DNA of 9,039 bases, taken from the NCBI GenBank assembly GCA_030727885.1, contig JANRAT010000006.1:1-9039 (forward strand), given 5' to 3'. Below are positions 1-6,946 of the stretch, piece by piece; within the stretch, counting starts at the first letter, position 1, and each line of letters begins with the position of its first letter. The notes below the pieces were generated by a model that worked only from the letters and a program-made list of their open reading frames with translations, was not told where the DNA came from and made no database searches. This stretch comes from Rhodospirillales bacterium. GTDB lineage: Bacteria; Pseudomonadota; Alphaproteobacteria; Rhodospirillales; Casp-alpha2. A program made the translations under genes and the position numbers.

Positions 1-2
1 CC

Positions 3-284
3 ATTCAGCTGGCCTAGGCGATCGGCGTTTCAAAACCGCTGTCGGTGTATATTGATACTTACGGCACGGGTCGCGTTGACGAAGACCAGATTGCCCAGCA
101 GCTGCTGGAAATCGTCGATCTGTCGCCACGCGGCATCCGCGAGCATCTGGAGCTTAGCCGGCCGATTTACGCCCGCACCTCAGCTTACGGCCACTTTGGG
201 CGTGAACCTGAAGCGGACGGCGGCTTCTCGTGGGAACGGACGGATCTGGTTGATGAACTGAAATCCGCCTTTGGGATTCGCTGA
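3..284 (+). CDS. metK: S-adenosylmethionine synthetase, C-terminal end (partial, with in-frame TAG)
   Basis: This is the 3' end of methionine adenosyltransferase, a cytosolic enzyme that makes S-adenosylmethionine from methionine and ATP. The frame runs off the left edge. The readable part carries the family's C-terminal signatures: [26 protein letters not shown], the near-universal AYGHFGRE (codons from about 183) and a final [11 protein letters not shown]. The frame reads IQLA-stop-AIGVSKP at its start. The TAG at 15-17 sits exactly where MetK proteins have Tyr in QxxYAIGVA, so one base change from TAT or TAC explains it. Downstream of the TAG the sequence stays fully MetK-like, so this is a point change or a read error rather than a decayed gene. 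The stop is TGA at 282-284, and trmB begins 20 bases later. Identity is secure from the conserved tail; whether the gene is intact in the organism cannot be judged here. Confidence 0.9.
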
Positions 285-304
285 GCGATAAGCAGGAACA
301 GCTA

Positions 305-1045
305 ATGTCTGCGGACATGCCAAAAGACCCCTCGGGGAAACCGATGTGGTACGGTCGGCGACGGAGTCATAAGCTCAGGGCCGGCCGCCAGACTCTGTTG
401 GAAACCCTGCTGCCCGAGCTTATGATTGCAGATCCCGCGTCGCATGAGCCCGTGGATTTCGGCCCGGATTTCGGCCCCTCTGCGGATGCGCCATCACGCG
501 AACTGCGTCTGGAAATCGGTTTCGGCGCTGGCGAGCACCTGAGCGGAGAAGCCCTCGCCAACCCTGAAGTGGATTTTATCGGCTGCGAGCCGTTCGTTAA
601 CGGGGTAGCGGCCCTACTGGCCGATATCGAGCAAATGGACCTTAAAAATATCCGCTTGTTCGACGATGATGTCCGCCTGTTGCTGGACCGCTTGCCGGCA
701 GCCTCGGTATCTCGGATCTATATTCTGTTTCCCGATCCCTGGCCCAAGTACAAACATAACCGCCGGCGGATCTTTCAGGCCGAAACATTAACGGCTCTGG
801 CCCGTCTTGCCCGTGACGACGCGACATTGCTGTTTGCCTCCGATCACATGGGGTATGTGGCGTGGGCGCTGGCCGCAGGCCTGCAGCACAGTGAATGGCG
901 CTGGACAGCCGAGACCCCTGATGACTGGCGCCTGCCGCCTAAGGACTGGGTCCCGACACGTTACGAGGCAAAGGCACTCAGGAAGGGCGATAAACCGGCC
1001 TATCTGACATTTAAGCGGATCCCCCGCGAGTTTGCTTCGCACTGA
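305..1045 (+). CDS. trmB: tRNA (guanine-N7-)-methyltransferase
   Basis: TrmB is a SAM-dependent enzyme that methylates N7 of guanine 46 in the variable loop of many tRNAs. The 246-residue protein has the Rossmann-like methyltransferase core. The SAM-binding motif I is LEIGFGAGEHL at residues 69-79, an acidic motif II is IGCEPF at 92-97, and FDDDVRLLL lies at 119-127. The family hallmark FPDPWPKYKHNRRR is at 142-155, containing the Asp-Pro-Trp-Pro-Lys block. The C-terminal substrate-side motif TRYEAKA is at 218-224, followed by GDKPAYLTFKR. The start at 305 is preceded by an AGGAA at 294-298 with good spacing; an ATG at 317 is possible but less well placed. A stretch at residues 41-65 before motif I is loop-like and includes a DFGP-DFGP duplication. 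Its position directly after metK, the source of its cofactor, suggests the two are co-transcribed. Length is normal to slightly long for the family. Confidence 0.96.
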   Translation: MSADMPKDPSGKPMWYGRRRSHKLRAGRQTLLETLLPELMIADPASHEPVDFGPDFGPSADAPSRELRLEIGFGAGEHLSGEALANPEVDFIGCEPFVNGVAALLADIEQMDLKNIRLFDDDVRLLLDRLPAASVSRIYILFPDPWPKYKHNRRRIFQAETLTALARLARDDATLLFASDHMGYVAWALAAGLQHSEWRWTAETPDDWRLPPKDWVPTRYEAKALRKGDKPAYLTFKRIPREFASH

Positions 1046-1074
1046 CAATCCCCTTGCCTTTTCAAGGAATTGTC
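1044..1074 (+). other. Hairpin overlapping the trmB stop codon
   Basis: An imperfect inverted repeat starts inside the TGA of trmB. GACAAT at 1044-1049 pairs with ATTGTC at 1069-1074, and CCTTG at 1052-1056 pairs with CAAGG at 1063-1067, separated by a 2-by-1 internal loop. The loop is CCTTTT. There is no T tract after it, so it is not a classical terminator. It could protect the 3' end of the metK-trmB message or be a processing site. It also encloses the -35-like hexamer of the candidate promoter and an AGGA that could serve the short leader ORF. Confidence 0.5.
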
Positions 1075-1082
1075 GATATATG
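1054..1082 (+). promoter_or_regulatory. Candidate sigma-70 promoter for the rimP-nusA-infB operon
   Basis: TTGCCT at 1054-1059 and TATATG at 1077-1082 are separated by 17 bases. Each matches four of six bases of the housekeeping consensus TTGACA and TATAAT. Transcription would begin near 1089 and give a leader of about 125 bases ending at the rimP GTG. No better promoter-like pair is visible between the terminator at 1161 and rimP at 1214. Weak matches like this occur often by chance, so this is tentative. Confidence 0.35.
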
Positions 1083-1086
1083 ACCG

Positions 1087-1118
1087 GTGCTCCTACAAGA
1101 GCACTCGTTAATCTAACG
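1087..1118 (+). promoter_or_regulatory. Two tandem hairpins in the rimP leader
   Basis: GTGCTC at 1087-1092 pairs perfectly with GAGCAC at 1099-1104 around a six-base loop. CGTTA at 1106-1110 pairs with TAACG at 1114-1118 around the three-base loop ATC. An alternative pairing exists between ACTC at 1103-1106 and GAGT at 1121-1124, and another between TTAATCT at 1108-1114 and AGATTGA at 1128-1134 (one wobble). The region can therefore refold. None of these alternatives reaches the 5' arm of the terminator, so a complete terminator/antiterminator switch is not visible. Confidence 0.4.
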
Positions 1119-1136
1119 AAGAGTCTGAGATTGATG

Positions 1137-1161
1137 GGTGGGCCATTGGCCCGCCTTTTTT
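1137..1161 (+). terminator. Intrinsic terminator between trmB and rimP (possible attenuator)
   Basis: GGTGGGCC at 1137-1144 pairs with GGCCCGCC at 1148-1155 over eight base pairs, one of them T-G, with the loop ATT. Six T follow at 1156-1161. This is a textbook Rho-independent terminator on the + strand. It either ends the metK-trmB transcript or, if the promoter upstream at 1054-1082 is real, acts as an attenuator in the 5' leader of the rimP operon. Control of rimP-nusA-infB by leader termination is plausible because NusA itself affects pausing and termination, but this remains inference. Confidence 0.85.
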
Positions 1162-1213
1162 AATGGCAAAAGGTGATCGATGGTGATCCCGGCCATTACA
1201 CGAGAGGATACAC
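1161..1213 (+). promoter_or_regulatory. rimP: rimP translation initiation region with inverted and direct repeats
   Basis: TAATGGC at 1161-1167 can pair with GCCATTA at 1192-1198, ending just before the Shine-Dalgarno AGAGGA at 1203-1208, which lies five bases before the GTG start at 1214. The same AATGGC could instead pair with GCCATT at 1142-1147 inside the terminator stem-loop. Between the arms a 7-base direct repeat GGTGATC occurs at 1172-1178 and 1182-1188. The ribosome binding site is clear; a regulatory role for the repeats is only suggested. Confidence 0.4.
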
Positions 1214-1717
1214 GTGAGCGCTGATTTGCTGGCCCAACGCGTTGAGGATCTGCTGACGCCAACTATTGAAGCCATGGGCTTCACGCTGGTGCGTGTGATG
1301 CTGAGTGGCGGACAAAATCCGGTTTTGCAGATAATGGCCGAACCGATGGATGGCCGTGACATGACGGTCGATCACTGTGCCGATATTTCCCGCGCTGTTT
1401 CAGCGATCCTGGATGTCGAAGACCCGATTACGAGCGCTTTTACACTGGAAGTCAGCTCGCCCGGCCTCGACCGCCCGTTGGTTCGCCTTGCCGATTACGA
1501 ACGATTTGCCGGATTTGAGGCAAAGATTGAATTAAAAGTGCTGACCGATGGCCGCCGTAAGTTCAAGGGCCGCGTGCAGGGCACAAATGAAAACATGGTC
1601 ATGCTGGACGTTGATGGGGATCTTGTTCAAGTCGAACATGCCGCCATTGCCAAGGCGAAATTGTTGATTACCGATGAGATGCTTGCAAAGCTAGAGGAAC
1701 AAAAAGCTCATGAGTGA
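1214..1717 (+). CDS. rimP: Ribosome maturation factor RimP
   Basis: RimP binds the free 30S subunit in the cytoplasm and helps assemble the head and central pseudoknot region before translation. The 167-residue protein shows the N-terminal alpha/beta domain (residues about 5-90) ending in the family signature LEVSSPGLDRPL at 78-89. A C-terminal Sm/SH3-like barrel follows (about 92-155), with FEAKIELKV and KGRVQGTNENMVML. Start is GTG at 1214: an in-frame TGA lies at 1184-1186, no other start codon falls between, and AGAGGA sits five bases upstream. Length is typical. It is the first gene of the operon and overlaps nusA by eight bases, so the two are probably translationally coupled. The start follows a terminator-containing leader, so this gene may be the entry point for control of the whole cluster. 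Confidence 0.96.
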   Translation: MSADLLAQRVEDLLTPTIEAMGFTLVRVMLSGGQNPVLQIMAEPMDGRDMTVDHCADISRAVSAILDVEDPITSAFTLEVSSPGLDRPLVRLADYERFAGFEAKIELKVLTDGRRKFKGRVQGTNENMVMLDVDGDLVQVEHAAIAKAKLLITDEMLAKLEEQKAHE

Positions 1718-3272
1718 AACGCTTATGGAAGCCGGCGAAGTTCATGCCCGGCCGGAATTGTTGGTCGTTGCCGATACGGTAGCCCGCGATAAGGGAATTG
1801 AACGCGAAGAGGTTCTGGAAGCCATGGAAATGGCCATTCAGAAAGCCGGCCGTTCTAAATATGGCCATGAACACGATATTCGTGCGCATATCGACCGCAA
1901 GACCGGTGAGATCATGCTGGCGCGCTATATCGAGGTTCTGGAAGACGGCGCCGAGCGCGAGAATGAAGTCACGCAGATGTTTCTTGCCGAAGCATCGCGC
2001 CGCAAACCTGACGCGCAGGCTGGTGAATTCATCGTCGACATTCTGCCGCCAATCGATTTTGGCCGGATTGCCGCTCAGACCGCCAAGCAGGTGATCGTTC
2101 AAAAGGTTCGTGAAGCCGAACGGGAACGTCAGTTTGAAGAATACAAGGATCGTATCGGCGAAATCGTCAACGGTCTGGTCAAGCGGATGGAATACGGCAA
2201 CGCGATTATCGACCTTGGTCGTGCCGAAGCGATTTTGCGCCGTGATGAGTCCATTCCGCGCGAGCATTTCAACAACGGCGATCGCATTCGTGCCTATATT
2301 GCCGACGTTCGTCAGGAGCCGAGAGGCCCGCAGATTTTCCTGTCGCGCACGCATCCTGATTTCATGGCCAAACTGTTTGCTCAGGAAGTGCCGGAAATTT
2401 ATGACGGCGTGATTGAAATCAAATCTGTTGCCCGTGATCCGGGCTCGCGCGCCAAGATCGCCGTCGTGTCCCACGACAGCAGCATTGATCCGGTTGGTCC
2501 CTGTATCGGGATGCGGGGTTCGCGCGTGCAGGCTGTGGTCAGCGAACTGCAGGGTGAGAAGATCGACATCATCCAGTGGTCGCCGGATGCTGCGTCATTC
2601 ATCGTCAATGCGCTGGCTCCGGCTGAAGTCGCGAAGGTCGTGCTTGACGAAGAAAACAACAAGATCGAAGTGGTCGTTCCTGACGAACAGCTGAGCCTGG
2701 CCATCGGCCGGCGCGGCCAGAACGTTCGACTGGCTTCACAGCTTTCCGGCTGGGATATTGATATCCTGACGGAAGCTGAGGAATCGGAAAGACGCCAGAA
2801 GGAATTCCAGGATCGCTCGAAAATGTTTGTCGAGGCCCTTGATGTTGATGAAGTGATTGCGCACCTGTTGGTGACGGAAGGCTTCAGCTCTGCAGAGGAA
2901 GTGGCGTTCGTTCCGCTTGATGATCTGACGGATATCGAAGGCTTTGATGAAGATGTTGCTGCAGAATTGCAGGCCCGGGCGAAAACCCATCTGGCAAATC
3001 GTGAAGTCGAAATGGACGCCAAGCGCAAAGCACTCGGTGTCGAAGACGATGTCGCAAGCCTTGAGGGCATGACTGCATCACTGATGGTGGCGCTCGGTGA
3101 AAAAGGCATCAAAACCCGTGATGATCTTGCTGATCTTGCCGGTGATGAGTTGCTTGAAATCGCGCCTAGCGGAACCATGAATATGGATCAGGCCAACGTG
3201 ATGATTATGGCCGCCCGTGCGCACTGGTTCGCTGATGACGCGGCTGATGAACAACCTGAAGCCGCTGGCTAA
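1710..3272 (+). CDS. nusA: Transcription termination/antitermination protein NusA
   Basis: NusA binds RNA polymerase and nascent RNA and modulates pausing, termination and, with other Nus factors, rRNA antitermination. The 520 residues show the full bacterial layout. An N-terminal polymerase-binding domain spans about 5-130 and an S1 domain about 146-215 ([14 protein letters not shown] onward). KH1 carries [13 protein letters not shown] (GMRG at 267-270) and KH2 carries [15 protein letters not shown] (GRRG at 333-336). The C terminus has two helix-hairpin-helix-like acidic repeats at about 375-428 and 452-505, as in proteobacterial NusA, and ends in an acidic Ala/Glu tail. Start is ATG at 1710 inside the end of rimP. 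AGAGGA at 1693-1698 is 11 bases upstream, a long spacing that fits coupling to rimP. No truncation or missing motif is seen. NusA is known in other bacteria to influence expression of its own operon. Confidence 0.97.
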   Translation: MSETLMEAGEVHARPELLVVADTVARDKGIEREEVLEAMEMAIQKAGRSKYGHEHDIRAHIDRKTGEIMLARYIEVLEDGAERENEVTQMFLAEASRRKPDAQAGEFIVDILPPIDFGRIAAQTAKQVIVQKVREAERERQFEEYKDRIGEIVNGLVKRMEYGNAIIDLGRAEAILRRDESIPREHFNNGDRIRAYIADVRQEPRGPQIFLSRTHPDFMAKLFAQEVPEIYDGVIEIKSVARDPGSRAKIAVVSHDSSIDPVGPCIGMRGSRVQAVVSELQGEKIDIIQWSPDAASFIVNALAPAEVAKVVLDEENNKIEVVVPDEQLSLAIGRRGQNVRLASQLSGWDIDILTEAEESERRQKEFQDRSKMFVEALDVDEVIAHLLVTEGFSSAEEVAFVPLDDLTDIEGFDEDVAAELQARAKTHLANREVEMDAKRKALGVEDDVASLEGMTASLMVALGEKGIKTRDDLADLAGDELLEIAPSGTMNMDQANVMIMAARAHWFADDAADEQPEAAG

Positions 3273-3293
3273 CAGGACTCAGGAAAGGCATTG

Positions 3294-3908
3294 ATGACTG
3301 TATTGGCCAACATGACCCGCCCAAAGACCCAGGAGCCCGAACGGCGGTGTATCGTTTCCGGAGAAACGGCACCGAAGCACGGTCTGCTCAGGTTCGTTGT
3401 CGGGCCGGATGATGTCATCGTTCCGGATCTGGGCGAACGTCTGCCGGGGCGTGGCATTTGGGTCAGTGCGGATCTGAAATCTTTGCAGACGGCCTGCGCC
3501 AAGAAGTTGTTCGCCAAGGCCGCGAAAGCGCCGGTGACGGTGCCGGAAGATCTGAGTGCCCGGGTTGAGGCGTTATTGGTCAAGCGGTGTATGGATATTA
3601 TAGGCCTGGCACGACGCTCGGACCGTCTGGTTTTCGGTTATGACAGGGTCCTTGAAGTGCTGGAACATGGCGGTGCCGGAATCGTCCTGATTGCGCTGGA
3701 TGCCGGTGGTGGCCGGCATGATGTTATCGAGGATGCGAAAAACGTGCCGGTCAGCGGCGGGTTGACGAGCCTCGAAATGGGCGAGGCCTCAGGTAAGGGT
3801 GTTGTGTCGTTTTTGACGATCCAACGTGGCGGCTTGGCAGAGTCGCTGCTGAGAGAATGTACGAGATTGACCGGTTTTCGACCGGCAGAAATGGACGTAA
3901 ACAAATGA
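3294..3908 (+). CDS. ylxR: YlxR-family RNA-binding protein fused to an L7Ae-like domain
   Basis: This 204-residue protein has two parts. Residues about 14-80 are the YlxR/DUF448 domain, with RRCIVSGE at 17-24, LLRFVVGPD at 31-39 and the signature LPGRGIWVS at 50-58. Residues about 98-195 resemble the L7Ae/L30e RNA-binding fold: [19 protein letters not shown], then [12 protein letters not shown] and [20 protein letters not shown]. In Bacillus the equivalent ylxR and ylxQ (an L7Ae-like protein) are separate adjacent genes at the same place between nusA and infB, so this looks like their fusion. YlxR of Firmicutes (RnpM) is reported to bind RNase P RNA; whether that holds for this fused form is unknown. 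I chose ATG 3294, with AGGAAAGG at 3281-3288 five bases upstream, over TTG 3291. It follows nusA by 21 bases and overlaps infB by four (ATGA). Confidence 0.9.
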   Translation: MTVLANMTRPKTQEPERRCIVSGETAPKHGLLRFVVGPDDVIVPDLGERLPGRGIWVSADLKSLQTACAKKLFAKAAKAPVTVPEDLSARVEALLVKRCMDIIGLARRSDRLVFGYDRVLEVLEHGGAGIVLIALDAGGGRHDVIEDAKNVPVSGGLTSLEMGEASGKGVVSFLTIQRGGLAESLLRECTRLTGFRPAEMDVNK

Positions 3909-6508
3909 GTGACGCCAAAGAGACGGAAACGAATAAAAAGCCATTGGGGTTATCCAAACCCGGTCGGCTTGAGTTGAACAAAACCGTCGAAACCGGCCAG
4001 GTGAAGCAGAACTTCTCACATGGCCGCTCGAAGATGGTAACCGTCGAAAAGAAAAAGAAACGGACCTTTGTTGCCGACACAGCCGGTGATATGTCCGAGG
4101 TCAAGACGGGACTGCGTGGTGTCAGCATGTCTGAGGCTATGGAAGCCGGCAAGATTGCTGAGCAGGCTGCTGCACCTGCGCCTGCACCGACCCCGGCACC
4201 TGTCGAGGTCGAGTCCGCAAATATTTCCAAGCTGACCGATAATGAACGCGAAGCGCGCATGCGGGCGTTGGAAACCGCCCGGCTTGGCGGCGAAGAAACA
4301 CAGACGACCGGTCGCGGGAAACCACAGCTCTCTGATCTTGGTCGCGTTGAAGCCCCCGAAGTCGAGGATGAAGTCGAGCCCGGTGAATCCGCCGAAGAGC
4401 TGGCCATTCGTGAAGCACAAGTCCTCGAAGCGAAACGGCTTGAAGCCGAACGACAGGCTCGTGCCAAGGATCCGGCACGTGAATCGCGCCCTGCAGCGAC
4501 TGCGGTTGCCGAAGATGACGATGATGACGATAAAGCCATTCGCAAGGGCAAGGCTGTCAAAGCGGACGTCAAGAAAGCGTCCACCGGCAAAGTCCGTGAA
4601 GAACGCCGTCGACATGGCAAGCTGACCATTGCCGAAGCGGAATCGTTTGAACAACTCGAAGAACATCGCCGGTCCCTTGCATCCGTAAAAAGACAGCGTG
4701 ATCGTGATCGTGAAAAACAGCGCGAACGTCTCTCCGAAGGCGGCAAGGTTATTCGTGATGTGGTCATTCCGGAATCGATCACGGTTCAGGAACTGGCTAA
4801 CCGCATGGCAGAACGTGGCGGCCTTGTCGTCAAGAAACTGATGGAACTGGGTGTGATGGCAACCATCACACAAACCATCGATGCCGATACAGCTGAACTG
4901 GTTGTCCAGGAGTTCGGGCACCGCCTCAAGCGTGTCAGTGCAGCTGATGTTGAAGACCATTTGGTGCTGAGTGTTGATGACGATGCGTCCGCCCATGTAT
5001 CGCGTGCACCGGTGGTGACGGTCATGGGCCATGTCGATCATGGCAAGACCTCACTCCTTGATGCATTGCGCGAAAGTGATGTCGCCAATCATGAAGCTGG
5101 TGGTATTACCCAGCATATCGGCGCCTATCAGGTGACGACAGCTGAAGGTAGCCCGATTACCTTCATCGATACGCCTGGCCATGCGGCATTTACTGAAATG
5201 CGCGCCCGTGGTGCCAAGGTAACGGATATCGTTATTCTCTGCGTTGCTGCGGATGACGGAATCATGCCGCAGACCATTGAAGCCATTCACCATGCCAAAG
5301 CGGCAGGTGTGCCGATCATCGTTGCCGTCAACAAGATCGATAAGCCTGATGCCAATCCTGACCGGATTAAAACGGATCTTTTGAGCCATGATATCCAGGT
5401 CGAAGATATGGGCGGCGATGTTCTGTGCATCCCGGTTTCAGCGCTTAAGCGGACCAATCTGGACAAGCTTCTGGAAGCCATCCTTCTGCAGGCGGAACTG
5501 CTCGATCTGAAATCCAATCCGGATCGTCCGGCCGAGGGTGTCGTCATCGAATCGAAAGTCGAACAGGGCCGCGGCTCTGTTGCAACGGTGCTTGTGCAGC
5601 GCGGCACTCTGAAGGTCGGCGACATCATCGTTGCCGGTGCAGAATGGGGTCGCGTCCGTGCTCTGATGGATGCGCATGGTGCCAAGCTTGACAGCGCCGG
5701 CCCGTCGATGCCGGCAGAAGTGCTTGGCCTCAACAACACGCCGATGGCGGGGGATGACGTGGTCGTCGTTGATAGTGAAAGCAAGGCACGCGAAGTGTCT
5801 GAATTCCGTCAGCGTCGTGACCGCGATGTCCGTGCGTCAACGTCTGCTCGCGGTACGCTTGAGCAGATGTTCGAGAAGATCAAGGTTGGCGAAGCAGAAA
5901 TGCTGCCGATGATCATCAAGGCCGATGTTCACGGTTCGCTCGAAGCCATTGTTGGTGCGCTTACCAAAATGGGCACCAGTGAAGTCGAAGTTCAGGTGCT
6001 GCATTCAGGGGTTGGCGGGATCAATGAATCCGACGTGACGCTGGCACGGGCCTCGAATGCGCTCGTTGTCGGCTTTAACGTTCGCGCCAATCCTCAGGCA
6101 CGCGATGCCGCCAAACGTGACGGCGTCGACATTCGCTATTACTCGATCATCTACAATCTGACCGATGACGTGAAACAGCTGCTGTCCGGTATGCTGTCTC
6201 CGGATGTGTCGGAAGTGTTGCTCGGGTATGCAGAAATTCGCGAAGTCTTCTCGATTACCAAGGTTGGCAAGGTTGCCGGGTGTATGATTACCGAAGGCAC
6301 GGTCAAACGCGGCGCCAAGGTGCGCATCGTCCGCGAGGACGTTGTTGTTCACGAAGGCGACCTCAGCCAGCTTAAACGCTTCAAGGACGATGTCCGCGAA
6401 GTCAAGGAAGGCTACGAGTGCGGCATGGGCTTTGCCAACTACAACGACATTCAGGTCGGTGACAAAGTCGAGTGCTTTGAGATCAAGGAAGTCAGTCGCG
6501 AGCTCTAA
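3905..6508 (+). CDS. infB: Translation initiation factor IF-2
   Basis: IF-2 is the GTPase that brings fMet-tRNA to the 30S subunit and promotes 50S joining. From ATG 3905 the protein has 867 residues. The N-terminal block [17 protein letters not shown] (13-29) with QNFSHGRSK is typical of alphaproteobacterial IF-2. A low-complexity charged linker follows, with an Ala/Pro run at 88-99, a DDDDDDK run at 204-210 and a highly charged segment at about 231-275. A conserved IF2_N-like fold is at 286-345. The G domain has G1 GHVDHGKT 375-382, G2 [10 protein letters not shown] 399-408, G3 DTPGH 422-426, G4 NKID 476-479 and G5 SAL 512-514. The fMet-tRNA-binding C2 domain holds [20 protein letters not shown] at 837-856. 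An upstream in-frame ATG at 3857 would add 16 residues unlike the family. The ATGA overlap with ylxR and the family-like MSDAKE start make 3905 the better choice. All catalytic motifs are present. Confidence 0.97.
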   Translation: MSDAKETETNKKPLGLSKPGRLELNKTVETGQVKQNFSHGRSKMVTVEKKKKRTFVADTAGDMSEVKTGLRGVSMSEAMEAGKIAEQAAAPAPAPTPAPVEVESANISKLTDNEREARMRALETARLGGEETQTTGRGKPQLSDLGRVEAPEVEDEVEPGESAEELAIREAQVLEAKRLEAERQARAKDPARESRPAATAVAEDDDDDDKAIRKGKAVKADVKKASTGKVREERRRHGKLTIAEAESFEQLEEHRRSLASVKRQRDRDREKQRERLSEGGKVIRDVVIPESITVQELANRMAERGGLVVKKLMELGVMATITQTIDADTAELVVQEFGHRLKRVSAADVEDHLVLSVDDDASAHVSRAPVVTVMGHVDHGKTSLLDALRESDVANHEAGGITQHIGAYQVTTAEGSPITFIDTPGHAAFTEMRARGAKVTDIVILCVAADDGIMPQTIEAIHHAKAAGVPIIVAVNKIDKPDANPDRIKTDLLSHDIQVEDMGGDVLCIPVSALKRTNLDKLLEAILLQAELLDLKSNPDRPAEGVVIESKVEQGRGSVATVLVQRGTLKVGDIIVAGAEWGRVRALMDAHGAKLDSAGPSMPAEVLGLNNTPMAGDDVVVVDSESKAREVSEFRQRRDRDVRASTSARGTLEQMFEKIKVGEAEMLPMIIKADVHGSLEAIVGALTKMGTSEVEVQVLHSGVGGINESDVTLARASNALVVGFNVRANPQARDAAKRDGVDIRYYSIIYNLTDDVKQLLSGMLSPDVSEVLLGYAEIREVFSITKVGKVAGCMITEGTVKRGAKVRIVREDVVVHEGDLSQLKRFKDDVREVKEGYECGMGFANYNDIQVGDKVECFEIKEVSREL

Positions 6509-6535
6509 TCGCGGCGGGTTTTCTGGGAGCAGATC

Positions 6536-6946
6536 ATGAGCCGCCAACCTGACAAGGCCCCGACCCAGCGACAACTGCGTGTTGGCGAAGAAATTCGTCA
6601 TGTTGTTGCTCAGGCGCTCGAGCGCGGCGAGATTCGTGATCCTGCCGTCAAAGGCGTGGCCATAACCGTGACCGAAGTACGGCTCAGTCCCGACCTCAAG
6701 AACGCGACCGCTTATGTGGTGCCGTTGGGCGGCGGGGATGCCAAACCTGTCGTCGATGCCCTCAACAGGGCATCCGGCTTTATCCGGGGCTGGGTTGCCC
6801 GCAACATCAGACTGCGGCATGTGCCGCGCGTTGCCTTTGAAGCGGATATCTCCTTCGATGAAGCGGAACGGATAGAAAACGTTCTTAAAAATCCGCACGT
6901 TTCGCGGGACATCATCCATGCAGACCCCGACAGGTCTGAAGAGTAG
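6536..6946 (+). CDS. rbfA: 30S ribosome-binding factor RbfA
   Basis: RbfA is a small cytoplasmic assembly factor that binds the 30S subunit near helix 1 of 16S rRNA and helps late maturation of its 5' end. The 136-residue product has the KH-like fold of the family: RVGEEIRHVVAQALERGEI in the first helix, TEVRLSPDLKNATAYV at 46-61, and the C-terminal core LRHVPRVAFEADISFDEAER at 93-112. The last about 20 residues are a polar tail. Start is ATG 6536 with GGGAG at 6525-6529 six bases upstream, 27 bases after the infB stop. It ends in TAG at 6944-6946, and truB begins at the very next base, so the two are very likely coupled in translation. Length is normal. Confidence 0.96.
   Translation: MSRQPDKAPTQRQLRVGEEIRHVVAQALERGEIRDPAVKGVAITVTEVRLSPDLKNATAYVVPLGGGDAKPVVDALNRASGFIRGWVARNIRLRHVPRVAFEADISFDEAERIENVLKNPHVSRDIIHADPDRSEE

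Larger units (their letters stand above)
1080..1163 (+). other. Possible 27-codon leader ORF running through the terminator
   Basis: An open frame starts at ATG 1080 and ends at the TAA at 1161-1163. It runs through both leader hairpins and the whole terminator stem, so its stop overlaps the last T of the T6 tract. An AGGA at 1065-1068 lies 11 bases upstream, a long but usable spacing. The predicted peptide begins MTGAPTRALVNL, ends GGPLARLF, and is basic and leucine-rich with no run of one amino acid. If the candidate promoter at 1054-1082 is the only source of transcription, this ATG overlaps its -10 element and would not be on the message. It could then be translated only on read-through transcripts from metK-trmB. 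It may be coincidence. Confidence 0.15.

Noticed and set aside
1046..1213. A tRNA-fMet gene upstream of rimP, as in enterobacteria (metY)
   Set aside because: No cloverleaf, T-loop consensus or CCA end could be found; the repeats form simple hairpins and a terminator.
1668..3178. Minus-strand frames opposite nusA (268 and 259 codons)
   Set aside because: They are antisense to well-conserved NusA sequence and have no family features.
3857..3904. Upstream ATG extending infB by 16 codons
   Set aside because: The added residues are translated from inside ylxR and do not resemble IF-2, whereas ATG 3905 gives a family-like N terminus and an ATGA overlap.
4605..4810. Internal start for a short IF-2 isoform, as known in E. 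coli
   Set aside because: In-frame ATG or GTG codons in this part, such as ATG 4805, lack a well-placed Shine-Dalgarno.
3751..5041. Long open frames on the minus strand opposite infB (over 300 codons each)
   Set aside because: They lie fully antisense to a clear IF-2 gene, have compositionally skewed Ser/Arg- or Phe-rich products with no recognisable domain, and arise from the codon bias of the sense strand.
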